64,000 nt of DNA from Herbiconiux sp. SALV-R1 (GCF_013113715.1 NZ_CP053344.1:124001-188000), one strand, 5' to 3'; positions 37,240 through 46,914 are shown, counted from the first letter of the stretch. Notes: a model not told the origin generated them from the letters alone. Translations and numbers: made by a program.

Positions 37240-38562
37240 CTAGGTGAAGGCGCGCGTCAGCGCCTTCACGAGCTGCCGCGACTCGTCGTCGACGATGCGG
37301 GTGAAGCCGAGGCGCTTCGCCTCGGCGGCTCGGATGCGCGACGACGACACCGGTCGCACCTCCCCGGCGAGGCTGATCTCGCCGAAGGCGGCGAGGTCGT
37401 GCGGCAACGGCTTGTCGCTCGCCGCCGACGCCAGTGCGAGCGCGATGGCGAGGTCGGCCCCGGGCTCCGTGAGCCGCACCCCGCCCACCGTCGACACGTA
37501 CACATCGAGCTCCGCGAGCTTCACCCGGGCCCGCCGTTCGAGCACCGCCAGGATCATCGCCACCCGCGACGCGTCGACCCCGTTCGTCACCCGCCGCGGG
37601 TTCGGCGTCGAGGTCGCCACCACGAGCGCCTGCACCTCGACGGGCAGAGCCCGCCGCCCCTCCAGCGCGACGGTGACGCAGGTGCCCGACACCGCATCCG
37701 ACCCCCGCGAGAGGAAGAGCCCGCTCGGGTCGGGCACCTCGGCGATGCCGTCGGAGGTCATCTCGAAGCACCCGACTTCGTCGGTGGGCCCGAAGCGGTT
37801 CTTCAGCGCCCGCACGAAGCGCAGCGCCGTCTGCCGGTCGCCCTCGAACTGGCACACCACGTCGACCAGGTGCTCGAGCACGCGCGGCCCCGCGATCGAC
37901 CCGTCTTTCGTGACGTGCCCGACGAGCAGCACCGGCAGCGAGCGCTCCTTCGCCACCCGGATGAGCGTCGACGCCACCTCCCGCACCTGCGTGGGGCTGC
38001 CCGCCGCACTGTCGAGCGACGCGCTCGCCACCGTCTGCACCGAGTCGACGATGACGAGGTGCGGTTGCACGGCGTCGATCTGCCCGAGCACCGTCGACAG
38101 GTCGGTCTCGGCGGCGAGCATGAGCGTGGGGGAGAGGGAGTGGGTGCGCTCGGCGCGCAGCTTCACCTGCGACACCGATTCCTCGGCCGAGACGTACAGC
38201 ACCCGCAGGTGCTCTTCGGCTGCCTTCGCCGCGACCTCGAGCAGCAGCGTCGACTTGCCGACACCCGGCTCGCCCGAGAGCAGGATCGCCGCCCCCGGCA
38301 CCAACCCGCCCCCGAGCACCCGGTCGAACTCGCCGATGCCGGTGGCCCAGTGCGAGGCGATGTCGGAGGAGATTTCGGTGATCGGCCGCGCGATGCGCGC
38401 CGCGTCGAGCACCGTCGCCCGCACCGCCTTGGTGATGCCCTCGTTCTCGGCCGACGACACCACCGTGCCCCAGCTCTGACACTCGCCGCAGCGCCCCACC
38501 CACTTCGCCGTCTGCCACCCGCACTCGGTGCAGCGGTACGCGGTCGCAGATCTGGTGGCCAT
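37240..38562 (-). CDS. radA: DNA repair protein RadA
   Basis: 440 residues, standard length. N-terminal C4 zinc finger (CTECG and CGECQSWG), RecA-like ATPase with Walker A GEPGVGKST (about 96-104), the RadA-specific KNRFG motif (LKNRFGPTDEVG), and a C-terminal Lon-protease-like domain (TEPGADLAIALALASAASD) without protease activity expected. It helps branch migration in recombination repair. It is divergent from the VOC gene with 51 bases between. Confidence 0.96.
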   Translation of the reverse strand: MATRSATAYRCTECGWQTAKWVGRCGECQSWGTVVSSAENEGITKAVRATVLDAARIARPITEISSDIASHWATGIGEFDRVLGGGLVPGAAILLSGEPGVGKSTLLLEVAAKAAEEHLRVLYVSAEESVSQVKLRAERTHSLSPTLMLAAETDLSTVLGQIDAVQPHLVIVDSVQTVASASLDSAAGSPTQVREVASTLIRVAKERSLPVLLVGHVTKDGSIAGPRVLEHLVDVVCQFEGDRQTALRFVRALKNRFGPTDEVGCFEMTSDGIAEVPDPSGLFLSRGSDAVSGTCVTVALEGRRALPVEVQALVVATSTPNPRRVTNGVDASRVAMILAVLERRARVKLAELDVYVSTVGGVRLTEPGADLAIALALASAASDKPLPHDLAAFGEISLAGEVRPVSSSRIRAAEAKRLGFTRIVDDESRQLVKALTRAFT

Positions 38563-38613
38563 GCAGAAAGACTAGGGCTGGCGTCCGACATCGCGGTCCG
38601 CGATGCTGGTGGC

Positions 38614-39015
38614 ATGGCCCTCAGCATCTTCGTGAACCTCCCCGTCGCCGACCTCGACGCCTCGAAGGCGTTCTACGAGGCCCTCGGCTTCGCCATCAAC
38701 CCGCAGTTCACCGACGAGAACGCGTCGTGCGTCGTGATGAGCGACACCGTCTACGTGATGCTGCTCACGCATCCGTACTTCTCGACCTTCACCACCAAGC
38801 AGATCGCGGATGCGCGCACCACCACCGAGGTGCAGAATGCCGTCGGGCTGGAGAGCCGCGAGGCGGTCGACGCCATGCTCGAGAAGGCGCTCGCCGCGGG
38901 CGGCACCGAGCCGAAGGAGCCGCAGGACTACGGCTTCATGTACAGCCGCGCCGTCGAAGACCTCGACGGCCACCACTGGGACTTCCTCTGGATGGACCCG
39001 GGTTACGTCGAGTAG
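38614..39015 (+). CDS. VOC family protein (glyoxalase-like)
   Basis: 133 residues. Vicinal-oxygen-chelate fold of the PhnB/YaeR-like type: NLPVADLDASKAFYEALGF at the N-terminus and EDLDGHHWDFLWMDP at the end. The metal-binding His/Glu set is only partly evident. The insert FSTFTTKQIADARTTTEV is typical of a subgroup of small VOC proteins of unknown function. Confidence 0.85.
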   Translation: MALSIFVNLPVADLDASKAFYEALGFAINPQFTDENASCVVMSDTVYVMLLTHPYFSTFTTKQIADARTTTEVQNAVGLESREAVDAMLEKALAAGGTEPKEPQDYGFMYSRAVEDLDGHHWDFLWMDPGYVE

Positions 39016-39047
39016 GCCGCGCGGCGCCGCGCCCTCGCCCGTCCCGC

Positions 39048-39686
39048 TCAGAGCGGCCGGCGGTGCTCGAGCTCGAACACCGCCGCCTGCGTGCGCCGCT
39101 CGAGACCCAGCTTCGCCAGGAGCGACGACACGTAGTTCTTCACCGTCTTCTCGGCGAGCGTCAGCTGCTCGCCGATCTGGCGGTTGGTGAGCCCGTCGGC
39201 GATGAGCGCGAGAATCTGCCGCTCCCGCCCGCTCAGTGAGGCGAACCGGGGGTCGTTCTGCGGTTCGGGGGCGCGCATCCGCTCGGCCACCCGGCCGGCC
39301 AGCGCGGGGTCGGTGAGCGTGCGCCCCGCCGCCACGGCCTTCACCGCGTCGGTGAGCCTGGTGCCGCGCACGTCTTTCAGCACGTACCCGGATGCTCCGG
39401 CCAACACGGCCGAGAACAGCGCGTCGTCGTCGTCGTAGGCGGTGAGCATGAGGCAGCGCACGCTCGGGTGCAGCGACAGCACCTGGCGGCAGAGGTCGAT
39501 GCCGCTGCCGTCAGGCAGCCGCACGTCGAGCAGCGCCACGTCGGGGACGGTCGCCCCGATGCGGGCGAGCGCCTCCGAGATGCTGGCGGCCTCGCCGACC
39601 ACCTCGATGCCGGGCTCGGAGCGCAGCAGCTCCGCCACCCCGCGCCGCACGATCTCGTGGTCGTCGACCAGGAAGACGGTGGTCAT
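39048..39686 (-). CDS. NarL/FixJ-type response regulator (DevR-like)
   Basis: 212 residues. Receiver domain with D54 as phosphate acceptor (ALLDVRLPDGSG) and conserved D8/D9 and K104; then a LuxR-type HTH (about 145-205, LSGRERQILALIADGLTNRQIGEQL). The KDVRGTRL and EKTVKNYVSSLLAKLG segments are close to DevR/DosR of mycobacteria. The start overlaps the stop of the sensor kinase gene by four bases; the pair is one operon. Confidence 0.93.
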   Translation of the reverse strand: MTTVFLVDDHEIVRRGVAELLRSEPGIEVVGEAASISEALARIGATVPDVALLDVRLPDGSGIDLCRQVLSLHPSVRCLMLTAYDDDDALFSAVLAGASGYVLKDVRGTRLTDAVKAVAAGRTLTDPALAGRVAERMRAPEPQNDPRFASLSGRERQILALIADGLTNRQIGEQLTLAEKTVKNYVSSLLAKLGLERRTQAAVFELEHRRPL

Positions 39687-41359
39687 CGCGGCTCCTCCCC
39701 GGCGCTCGCGCGGCCCGCGCCCGGCTGCGCCGCGGCGGGCTGCGCCGTGCCGGCCTGCGCCCCGCCCGCGCCGGGCTGCGCCCCACCCGTGCCGGGCTGC
39801 GCCCCGCCCGCCTCCTCCGGGTACGGCACGCTCCACCGCACCACGGTCGACCCGGGCGACGAGTCCACGACGAGCGACCCGCCCCGCGCCCGCGCCCGTT
39901 CGCGCAGGTTGCGCAGGCCGCTGCGGCGCCCGTCGTCGGGGATGCCGATGCCGTCGTCGCGCACCACCACGGTCACGGCACCGTCGGCTGCCGCGACGCC
40001 GAGCGAGACGCGGGTCGCCTCCGCGTGCCGCACCACGTTCGTGAGCGCCTCGCGCACCACGGCGATGACGTCGTCGACGAGCGACCCCGTCACCACGAGG
40101 TCGACCGGGCCCGAGAAGCTCACGGCGGGCCGGCGCACGAGGGGCGCCGCCGCCTCGTCGACGAGGTCGAGCAGCCGCCGTCGCGCGCTGGGCGCCTCCC
40201 CGTCGTCGCCCGGGTCGAGCGCGAAGATCACCGTGCGGATCTGCGCGATGCTCTCGTCGATGCGGCTCACCGCATCCGACACCGCGTCGGCGGTCGCCTC
40301 CGTGTCGGAGCCCTCGCCGCGGCCGAGCCGGCGCACCAGGCTCTGCAGCTGCAGGCCCGTGCCGAACAGCTGCTGCACCACGTGGTCGTGCAGGTCACGC
40401 GAGATGCGCCCGCGGTCTTCGAGCAGCTCGACCCGGTGGTGGTCTTCGCGGGCGTCCGACAGCTCGAAGGCGACCGCCGCGCGGGCCACCAGATCGGCGG
40501 CCACCTCCACCTCCTCGGGCGAGAACCGGGGCAGCGCGGCGTCGCGCTCGATGACGAGCGCACCCCAGGTGCTTCCGGATGCGCTGAGCGGCAGGGCGAG
40601 CACCGAACGACCCTCCCGCACCAGCTGCTGCGGCGCACCTGTGGCGAGCACGTCGTCGGCAGCCCCGCCGCGCATCCCGCTGCCGCCGTCGCCGTTGCTG
40701 TCGCCGTCGCCGTCGCCGTCGCGAGTCACGAGCTTCACGACCGAGGCCCGCGCCAGCCGCGCCACGTGACCCTCCAGCATCGACACCCCGGGCTCCCTGC
40801 CCGCGGCGAGGATGGTCTCCGACACCTCGGCGGAGGCCGCCGTCCACTGCTCGCGCCGCCGGGCCGACTCGAACAGCCGGGCGTTCTCGATCGCGGTTCC
40901 CGCGGTGGCGGCGAGAGCCTCGACGAGGTCTTCGTCTTCGGCCGAGAACCGGCCGCCTCGCCGGTCGGTGAGGTACAGATTGCCGAACACCGCGTCGCCC
41001 ACCCGGATGGGAACGCCGAGGAAGCTCCCCATCGGCGGATGCCCGGGCGGGAAACCCGAGGAGCGCGGGTCGTCGGAGAGTCGGGCGAGTCTGACCGCCC
41101 GCGGGTCGTCGATGAGCGCGCCGAGGAGGCCGCGACCGGTGGGCGGGTGCCCGATCGCCGCGCGGGTGGCCTCGTCGATGCCGACGGTGATGAACTGCTC
41201 GAGCCCGCCCTCGGGCGAGATCACACCGATCGCTCCGTGCTCGGCGTCGACCAGCTGCACCGCCGTCTCGGCGATGCGCTGCAGCACCACGGGCAGCTCG
41301 AGCTGGCCGGCCACGACCTGGGTGGCGTGCAGCAGGGCGCGCAGCCGCTGCTCGGTCAC
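39683..41359 (-). CDS. Sensor histidine kinase, DevS/DosT-like
   Basis: 558 residues from GTG with GGAGGAG upstream. Two GAF domains (about 20-165 and 180-310), a HisKA_3 domain with phospho-acceptor H324 (DLHDHVVQQLFGTGLQLQ), and an HATPase (VVREALTNVVRHAEA, DDGIGIPDDG). The layout is that of DevS/DosT. Whether the first GAF binds heme cannot be settled by eye. The GAF-2 region carries an Asp/Gly stretch (GDGDGDSNGDGGSG) and the C-terminus a 7-residue repeat (GGAQPGT, GGAQPGA, GGAQAGT), both simple-sequence additions. It works with the response regulator downstream. Confidence 0.92.
   Translation of the reverse strand: MTEQRLRALLHATQVVAGQLELPVVLQRIAETAVQLVDAEHGAIGVISPEGGLEQFITVGIDEATRAAIGHPPTGRGLLGALIDDPRAVRLARLSDDPRSSGFPPGHPPMGSFLGVPIRVGDAVFGNLYLTDRRGGRFSAEDEDLVEALAATAGTAIENARLFESARRREQWTAASAEVSETILAAGREPGVSMLEGHVARLARASVVKLVTRDGDGDGDSNGDGGSGMRGGAADDVLATGAPQQLVREGRSVLALPLSASGSTWGALVIERDAALPRFSPEEVEVAADLVARAAVAFELSDAREDHHRVELLEDRGRISRDLHDHVVQQLFGTGLQLQSLVRRLGRGEGSDTEATADAVSDAVSRIDESIAQIRTVIFALDPGDDGEAPSARRRLLDLVDEAAAPLVRRPAVSFSGPVDLVVTGSLVDDVIAVVREALTNVVRHAEATRVSLGVAAADGAVTVVVRDDGIGIPDDGRRSGLRNLRERARARGGSLVVDSSPGSTVVRWSVPYPEEAGGAQPGTGGAQPGAGGAQAGTAQPAAAQPGAGRASAGEEPR
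39742..39811 (-). repeat. 21-bp repeats at the 3' end of the kinase gene
   Basis: Three units with the core CTGCGCCCC[A/G]CCC (plus strand), coding GGAQPGT/GGAQPGA/GGAQAGT, followed by further degenerate copies up to the stop codon. Confidence 0.75.
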
Positions 41360-41402
41360 CGCGCCTCCTCCGCCGCCGGACTCTGCGGGAGGCACGGCCT
41401 GC

Positions 41403-42173
41403 TCAGTCCTCGTCGTCGATCTGCGCGCCCTTGCCCTTGGCCGCGAGGATGGCGGCCCGCTCGGCGAGGCGGCGCCGCACCTCGGCCTGGGCGTCGGCGA
41501 CGAACTGCGGGTCGAGCGGCGCGGTGGGGAAGTGCGGGTCGCCGTGCTTGGCCTCGATGTAGGCGTCGAGCTCGGGGCCCGACTCCCAGGAGGTGATGAG
41601 GCAGTAGCGCGGCTCGGGGCCCTTCTGCCACACGGCGTGCCAGAAGCGCTGCGTGTCGACGACCACCTGCCGCCCCGCGGGGAGGGAGATGCGCACCTCG
41701 GTGTCGGGGTCGAAGCGGTCTTCGCGCAGGATGAGGAACGACTCGGCGTCGTCGGAGAGGTTGAAGAACGCCCGCACGATCCAACCCGTGCCGTCGGGGT
41801 TCAGGCGGTTGTTGTCGTCTTGGTGGAGGTTGTACAGCGCCTCGGCGTAGTCGTTCGGCTGCAGTTCGATCACCCGGCAGCGGCCGATGTTCGCGCCGGC
41901 CTCCTCGGCGCGGGCCTTGAGGATGGGGGCCTTCTCGACGTTCGCCGCCACCCAGACCCCGTCCTTGTCGGTGCGCGGGGGAGTGTGGTTCCAGAACCCG
42001 TTGCACTCCATCTCGCCGAAGGCGCTGGCCAGCGGGGCGAAGCGGGTGTCGCCCGACGACTTCCAGTCGACGTACTCCAGGTCGAGCCACTCCTTGGGGT
42101 CGGCGGCCTGGTCGTAGGAGTCGAGTACGACGTACCCGGTCTCCTCGAACGCTTTCGAACGGATGTAGCTCAT
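41403..42173 (-). CDS. Putative Fe(II)/2-oxoglutarate-type oxygenase
   Basis: 256 residues. A facial-triad pattern can be read: HQD (YNLHQDDNNRLNPDG) as HxD, a distal His in QRFWHAVWQKG, and an Arg in PRYCLIT about ten residues later, all in a beta-rich stretch with the spacing of double-stranded beta-helix oxygenases. It is not a family I can name. An IdeR/DtxR-like box lies 52 bases upstream, which would fit an iron-linked enzyme. ATG 42173 has AAGGAG at a longish distance; ATG 42209 would add 12 residues. Confidence 0.65.
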   Translation of the reverse strand: MSYIRSKAFEETGYVVLDSYDQAADPKEWLDLEYVDWKSSGDTRFAPLASAFGEMECNGFWNHTPPRTDKDGVWVAANVEKAPILKARAEEAGANIGRCRVIELQPNDYAEALYNLHQDDNNRLNPDGTGWIVRAFFNLSDDAESFLILREDRFDPDTEVRISLPAGRQVVVDTQRFWHAVWQKGPEPRYCLITSWESGPELDAYIEAKHGDPHFPTAPLDPQFVADAQAEVRRRLAERAAILAAKGKGAQIDDED

Positions 42174-42224
42174 CGGGAAATGCGCTCCTTCAGTCGCCGG
42201 CGCGCTCATTCACCCGCGCCCTAC

Positions 42225-42239
42225 TTAGGCCAGGCTAAC
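42225..42239. promoter_or_regulatory. IdeR/DtxR-like iron box
   Basis: TTAGGCCAGGCTAAC matches the first 15 bases of the actinobacterial iron box TTAGGTTAGGCTAACCTAA at all but two positions; the last four bases (ACGC) do not match. It lies in the gap between the leftward oxygenase and the rightward lipoprotein, so it could act on either. Confidence 0.55.
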
Positions 42240-42316
42240 ACGCGGCTGTCTTCCCGCCGCCAGGGTCTTTGGTCCCGACATGGCTGTAGAATGAGCAAAA
42301 CTCATCAGGAGGAAGA

Positions 42317-43120
42317 GTGCTCGTCCGTCCGCTCCGGGCCGCTGCCGCCCTCGTCGCGATCCTCGTGGCGATGACGCTGAGCGGATGCGTCGACGCGCGC
42401 ACAGACGCCCGTGCCGCCGAGATCGTGGCCGGCCTCCGAGCGCTGCCCCACGTCGTCTCGGCGACGGGCGGCGCGGCCGGCCAGTACGGTCTCGTGCTCA
42501 CGGTGAGGGTGGAGGTCGACCCCGAGATCACCGAGCCGCAGCTCGACGTGCTGAGGCGCACCGTCGTGTCGAACCTGAACGACTCGCCCTGGAACGACAT
42601 CGACGTCGGCTTCGATCTCGGCAGCGGCGACGAGTTCTCCGACCTCGGCGGCGACGCCACCTTCGCCGTGTTCGCCGAGATGTGGCGCGACCCGCGCTCC
42701 ACCGCCGTGCAGGCGCGGGGGTCGGAAGGCTTTTCGATCTACGACGTCACGAGGGGCGACCTCGACGCCGCGGGCGGCGCATCCGGCCTGCTCGACGCCG
42801 TCGACCGCATGGTGGGGGTCGCCGAGACGGCAGGCGGGGTGCAGTCGAACCTCACCTTCGGCGCCTACACCGACGACCGCTGGTTCTCGGTGGAACGCAC
42901 CTTCGTCGAACCCGTCGACGACGCGGTCGCGCTGTGGGAGCAGCTCGACGGTGTGGTCGCCCTCGTCGGCGCAGCCGCGCGGGCGAACGAGTACTCGGGC
43001 CAGACCCTCGAGCTCGACGTCGTCGACCAGGCGGCCGCCGACGAGCTGGAGCGGTGGCTCGACGGGCACCCGCACGCGGGCATCGACGTCGACGTCGAGG
43101 TGGTGCCTCCCTCGAAGTGA
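42317..43120 (+). CDS. Lipoprotein of unknown function
   Basis: 267 residues from GTG with AGGAGGA upstream. Signal peptide ending in the lipobox LSGC (Cys at 25). The mature part shows two similar halves: each has a beta-alpha-beta pattern with a phrase like LRALPHVVSATGG, so it may be a tandem of small ferredoxin-like domains; this is a guess from pattern. TAGAAT at 42287-42292 may be the -10 box. A 5-bp dyad ATGAG-N5-CTCAT overlaps the leader. Confidence 0.7.
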   Translation: MLVRPLRAAAALVAILVAMTLSGCVDARTDARAAEIVAGLRALPHVVSATGGAAGQYGLVLTVRVEVDPEITEPQLDVLRRTVVSNLNDSPWNDIDVGFDLGSGDEFSDLGGDATFAVFAEMWRDPRSTAVQARGSEGFSIYDVTRGDLDAAGGASGLLDAVDRMVGVAETAGGVQSNLTFGAYTDDRWFSVERTFVEPVDDAVALWEQLDGVVALVGAAARANEYSGQTLELDVVDQAAADELERWLDGHPHAGIDVDVEVVPPSK

Positions 43121-43226
43121 CGGCGTGCAGCCGGAGGCTCGGGCGGGGAGTAAAATAGAAAGACTGGCGACGAGGGCAGGAGACCACCGCACCACACCCC
43201 GACAGCACCGTTCAAAGGAGGCGACT

Positions 43227-44846
43227 GTGACTCGCGACGTATCCGGCGCCCCCCATCTCGAATCGGTTCTGAGGGTCGCCTCCACCCACCCCATCGCGCT
43301 CGACCGCGACGACATCGTGCTGCGCAAGGGGCAGTTCACCCTGCTCAACGGTCACGCCACCCCGCGCGAGTCGATGATCGAAGACCTCCTCTACATCGCC
43401 GACGCGCTCGACGGCGCCGGTGTGGAGTTCCTCCTGGTGCGCGGCAACGACGAGCGCCCCGTGCTCGCCGTCGACTGGGCGGCCCGCAAGAAGGCGAAGG
43501 CCGCGCTGGTGGCCGCGCTCTCGAGCGAGCCGTTCTATTCGAAGGCCCCGCGAGCATCCGCTCTGCTGGTCGCCGACGGAGCGCTCGCGCGCGACCCGAA
43601 GGCCCGCGTGATGCGCCTGTTCCGGCCCCGTATCGAGCCGATCGGCCGGCTGCGCTACGGCGCCGAGTCGGCGGTGCAGCTGGAGTTCTGGCAGCGCGAC
43701 GGCGACGAGGTCGAGGCTCCCGTCGAGAACTCGCTCACGCGCCGCCGCATCCCCGCCGACGAGCTCGTGGAGACGAGCGTCGAGCTCTACGGCCGCAGCT
43801 GGCGCACCATCGAGGGCATGTTCAGCACCCTCGCGAGCGACGTCGGCTTCGAGATCGACATGGTGTTCTCCTGGGTCGACGGCACCGCCATCGAGTTCCA
43901 GCGCGCCCGCGCCAAGCGCATGGCGAACTACGTGGTGGGCGACGGCGACGACTCCGAGGCCCGCTACCGTCAGATCGACGAGCTGAAGTACGCGCTCCGC
44001 AGCGTCTACCTCTTCGCCCCCTGGGTGCGCCGCATCTTCATCGCCACCGACTCCCCGAAGCCCGAGTGGCTCGCCGACGACCCGCGGGTCACCATCATGC
44101 CGAGCGAGGAGTTCTTCACGAACCTCGCCGACCTGCCGACGCACAACTCGCACGCCGTCGAGGCGCAGCTGCACCACATCCCGGGGCTGTCGGAGCACTT
44201 CCTCTACTCCAACGACGACATGTTCTTCGGCCGGCCCGTGCATCCCGACCTGTTCTTCTCGCCCGGAGGCATCACGAAGTTCGTCGAGGCGAACACCCGC
44301 ATCGGTCTCGGCTCGAACGCCGTGCACCGCAGCGGCTTCGAGAACGCCGCCCGGGTGAACCGGGAGCTGCTGCAGCAGCGTTTCGGCCGGGTCACCACCC
44401 GCCACCTCGAGCACTGCGCGGCGCCGTTGCGCAAGAGCGTGCTGTTCGAGATGGAGAGCGAGTTCGCCGACGCCTTCGCGCGCACCACGGCGAGCCCGTT
44501 CCGCTCGGCCACCGACATCTCGGTGACGAACTCGTTCTACCACTACTACGCGCTCATGACCGGGCGTGCCGTGGTGCAGACGCAGGCGAAGGTGAAGTAC
44601 ATCGAGACCACGCTGAAGTCGGCGCTGAAAGAGATGGATGCGCTGCTCAAGAAGCGCTCCATGGACATGTTCTGCCTGAACGACGGCTCGAAGCCCGAGA
44701 TCGGCGTCGAGGAGCGCACCACCGCGGTGATCTCGTTCCTCGAGCGCTACTTCCCGTTCCCCGCGCCGTGGGAGAAGCCGGTCACACCGGCGACGGCAGG
44801 AGGATCGGCATCGTCATCGGCGGCTCGGGTGCTACCCGCGGGCTGA
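43227..44846 (+). CDS. Stealth family sugar-phosphotransferase
   Basis: 539 residues from GTG with AAAGGAGG upstream. The four Stealth regions are seen: CR1 [15 protein letters not shown] (near 211), CR2 ([25 protein letters not shown] then [10 protein letters not shown]), CR3 ([33 protein letters not shown]) and CR4 (CLNDGSKPE). Stealth enzymes transfer hexose-1-phosphates to make phosphate-linked surface sugars. An extra N-terminal domain of about 190 residues precedes CR1. It stands alone, without capsule or wall-polymer genes beside it. TAAAAT at 43151-43156 may be its own -10 box. The last 65 bases overlap the end of the leftward phosphodiesterase gene. Confidence 0.9.
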   Translation: MTRDVSGAPHLESVLRVASTHPIALDRDDIVLRKGQFTLLNGHATPRESMIEDLLYIADALDGAGVEFLLVRGNDERPVLAVDWAARKKAKAALVAALSSEPFYSKAPRASALLVADGALARDPKARVMRLFRPRIEPIGRLRYGAESAVQLEFWQRDGDEVEAPVENSLTRRRIPADELVETSVELYGRSWRTIEGMFSTLASDVGFEIDMVFSWVDGTAIEFQRARAKRMANYVVGDGDDSEARYRQIDELKYALRSVYLFAPWVRRIFIATDSPKPEWLADDPRVTIMPSEEFFTNLADLPTHNSHAVEAQLHHIPGLSEHFLYSNDDMFFGRPVHPDLFFSPGGITKFVEANTRIGLGSNAVHRSGFENAARVNRELLQQRFGRVTTRHLEHCAAPLRKSVLFEMESEFADAFARTTASPFRSATDISVTNSFYHYYALMTGRAVVQTQAKVKYIETTLKSALKEMDALLKKRSMDMFCLNDGSKPEIGVEERTTAVISFLERYFPFPAPWEKPVTPATAGGSASSSAARVLPAG

Positions 44847-45726
44847 CCGCGGCCGCGATCTCGATGCCGTCGGCGGCGAGGCGCCGCTTCGTCTCCTCTG
44901 CGGTGATGAAGTCGAGCGCCGGGTAGTCGCCCACCGGCACCACCGAGTGCAGCACGGTGTGCTCATAGACGTGCACGAGGTTGAACGCCTGTGCGCCCGC
45001 GCGGCCCCTGGTGCCGCCGAACTCCACGTTGAGGTCTTGCGTGTAGCAGGTGGCCGAGGCGACCGAGACGGGGATGCCCGCGAAGGTCGCCGTGGTGGAG
45101 TAGTGCAGGTGCCCGGCGATGATGGAGCGCACGTCGGTGCCCTCGAGCACCTCGGCGAGGCCGCGCTGGTCGCGGAGCTCGACCGAGACTGCGAGGTCGA
45201 GCACGCTCGGCACGGGCGGGTGGTGCAGGGCGAGGATGGTGCCGTGCGGCGCCGGCATCGCGAGCTCCTCGGCCAGCCAGTCGAGCTGGTCGCCGGTGAC
45301 CTCGCCGTAGTGGTGGCCGGGAACCGTGGAGTCGAGGGTGATCACGCGCAGACCGTTGACGTCGTAGACCCGGTCGACGGCACGGTCGGAGGGCACTTCG
45401 CCGAAGAGTCCGGCGCGGAAGGCCGCGCGGTCGTCGTGGTTGCCCATCACCCAGATCACCTCGGCGCCGAGCCGTGCCGCGGCGGGCTCGACGATCGCGC
45501 GGAGCCGGGCGTACGCATCCGGTTCGCCCTTGTCGGCGAGATCGCCGGTGAAGACGATGGCCTCCGGCCGGCTGCCCGAGGCCTCCAGCTCGTCGAAGAG
45601 CTCGCGCAGGAGGCCCTCGCTGTCGACCGTGCCGTAGAGGCGGCCGCCGGCGGCGAGCAGATGGGTGTCGCTGATGTGGAGCAGGAAGTGGTTCGGCCTC
45701 GGGTACTCGGCCGTTCGGTGAGTCAC
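44782..45726 (-). CDS. Calcineurin-like phosphodiesterase (CpdA-type)
   Basis: 314 residues from GTG with GGAAG upstream. Metallophosphatase motifs in order: [21 protein letters not shown], and late GHLHYS. The layout fits class III cAMP phosphodiesterases (CpdA; in mycobacteria Rv0805), so it may lower cAMP, though these enzymes are often broad. Its 3' end runs 65 bases into the end of the convergent Stealth gene. Confidence 0.88.
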   Translation of the reverse strand: MTHRTAEYPRPNHFLLHISDTHLLAAGGRLYGTVDSEGLLRELFDELEASGSRPEAIVFTGDLADKGEPDAYARLRAIVEPAAARLGAEVIWVMGNHDDRAAFRAGLFGEVPSDRAVDRVYDVNGLRVITLDSTVPGHHYGEVTGDQLDWLAEELAMPAPHGTILALHHPPVPSVLDLAVSVELRDQRGLAEVLEGTDVRSIIAGHLHYSTTATFAGIPVSVASATCYTQDLNVEFGGTRGRAGAQAFNLVHVYEHTVLHSVVPVGDYPALDFITAEETKRRLAADGIEIAAAVSPRVAPEPPMTMPILLPSPV

Positions 45727-45859
45727 AGGACTTCCATTCGGGTGAGGTGCGGGCCTCCGGGGTTGGCGGCCCATCCGTGGTGCTGCACACGACTCAAGCA
45801 CGCGAATCTGAACGGGAAGCGAACATCGGCCCGCGAGTCGCGAGGCGTTCGGCGACTGT

Positions 45860-46507
45860 TCACCGATCGTGACGTTGGCGCCCGATCGACTCGGTGAGGT
45901 ACGACACGATGGTGGCCGTCGCCACGCCCACGATCGCCACGCCGCCGAACATGAGCACGACGGCGAGGGTGCGGCCGAGCACGGTGACGGGCACCATGTC
46001 GCCGTACCCGACTGTCGTCATGGTGACGCAGGCCCACCAGATGGAGTCGCCGAACGACAGGATGCTCGCCCCGGGGGCGCCGCGCTCCGCCGCGAGCACG
46101 GCGAGGGCGAGCGAGTAGACGAACAGCACCACGAACAGGGCGGCGTGGATGAGGAGACGGATGCGCACCGACGAGCCGCTGCGACGGCGGAAGAACGGGA
46201 TGTCGCGCAGGCGGTTGAGCAGGAGGAAGGGGCGGAACACCGGCACCAGCACCGAGACCAGGTCGAGCAGGGTGGAGCGGAAGTAGAGACCCTTGTCGTG
46301 AGCGAGACCGAGGCGCACGAGGTAGTCGGCGGCGAAGGTGGCCCAGATGAGGGCGATCACGGCGCCGAGCGCGATCTGCGCCTCCCCGGGCAGCTCGGTG
46401 TCGATCACCTGCACCGAGTAGCAGGCGATGAACACCAGCGACAGCACCACGAGCGGCACGGAGGTGGCGGTCTCCCAGGTGGTGCGCCGGTGCTCGTCGT
46501 TCGTCAT
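45860..46507 (-). CDS. Voltage-gated-type potassium channel
   Basis: 215 residues. Six hydrophobic segments can be drawn, with an S4-like arginine segment ([20 protein letters not shown]) and the selectivity filter TVGYGD (165-170). It would pass K+ across the membrane. No RCK (TrkA-N) domain follows, so no ligand control is evident. GGAGG precedes the ATG. Three 15-bp repeats sit in the leader. Confidence 0.9.
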   Translation of the reverse strand: MTNDEHRRTTWETATSVPLVVLSLVFIACYSVQVIDTELPGEAQIALGAVIALIWATFAADYLVRLGLAHDKGLYFRSTLLDLVSVLVPVFRPFLLLNRLRDIPFFRRRSGSSVRIRLLIHAALFVVLFVYSLALAVLAAERGAPGASILSFGDSIWWACVTMTTVGYGDMVPVTVLGRTLAVVLMFGGVAIVGVATATIVSYLTESIGRQRHDR

Positions 46508-46520
46508 GTCGCCTCCGCCC

Positions 46521-46565
46521 CTCAGCGTCTTCGCCCCAGCGTCTTCGCCCCCGGCGTCTTCGCCC
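46521..46565. repeat. Three 15-bp tandem units in the K+ channel leader
   Basis: CTCAGCGTCTTCGCC, CCAGCGTCTTCGCCC and CCGGCGTCTTCGCCC in direct tandem; the core GCGTCTTCGCC is constant. It lies 13 bases upstream of the leftward channel gene's start codon. Confidence 0.8.
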
Positions 46566-46635
46566 CTCCGCCCCCAGGATGGCACGCGGGCGGCTCGATT
46601 GGCGAGACGGCGGCTGCTCGCGTACACTCGTCCCC

Positions 46636-46725
46636 GGTACCGTGTCCGAGCGGCCGAAGGTGCAACTCTCGAAAAGTTGTGTGGGGGAGACTCCACCGTG
46701 GGTTCAAATCCCACCGGTACCGCCA
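46636..46725 (+). tRNA. tRNA-Ser(CGA)
   Basis: Type II tRNA with a long variable arm. Acceptor GGTACCG (46636-46642) pairs with CGGTACC (46715-46721), discriminator G46722, encoded CCA 46723-46725. Anticodon loop CTCGAAA gives CGA. A hairpin terminator follows at once. Confidence 0.95.
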
Positions 46726-46728
46726 CAG

Positions 46729-46762
46729 AAAGCCCCGAGATCCCCGTGATCCGGGGCTTTCG
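46729..46762 (+). terminator. Terminator of tRNA-Ser
   Basis: Arms AAAGCCCCG (46729-46737) and CGGGGCTTT (46752-46760) pair over 9 bp, ending in TTTCGT. Confidence 0.8.
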
Positions 46763-46914
46763 TCATTCCCGGATGCTGCGCCTGCGCGTCAGGCATCCCC
46801 CCGGTGCCTCGTCGGCCGGATCGAGCCTGAGCTGCTTCCTCCAGGTGCCCCGAATGCGCCGAGTGATCAGCCGTACTCGCTGATCGGGTTAGGACGCTTG
46901 AGCGCGGTACGACG

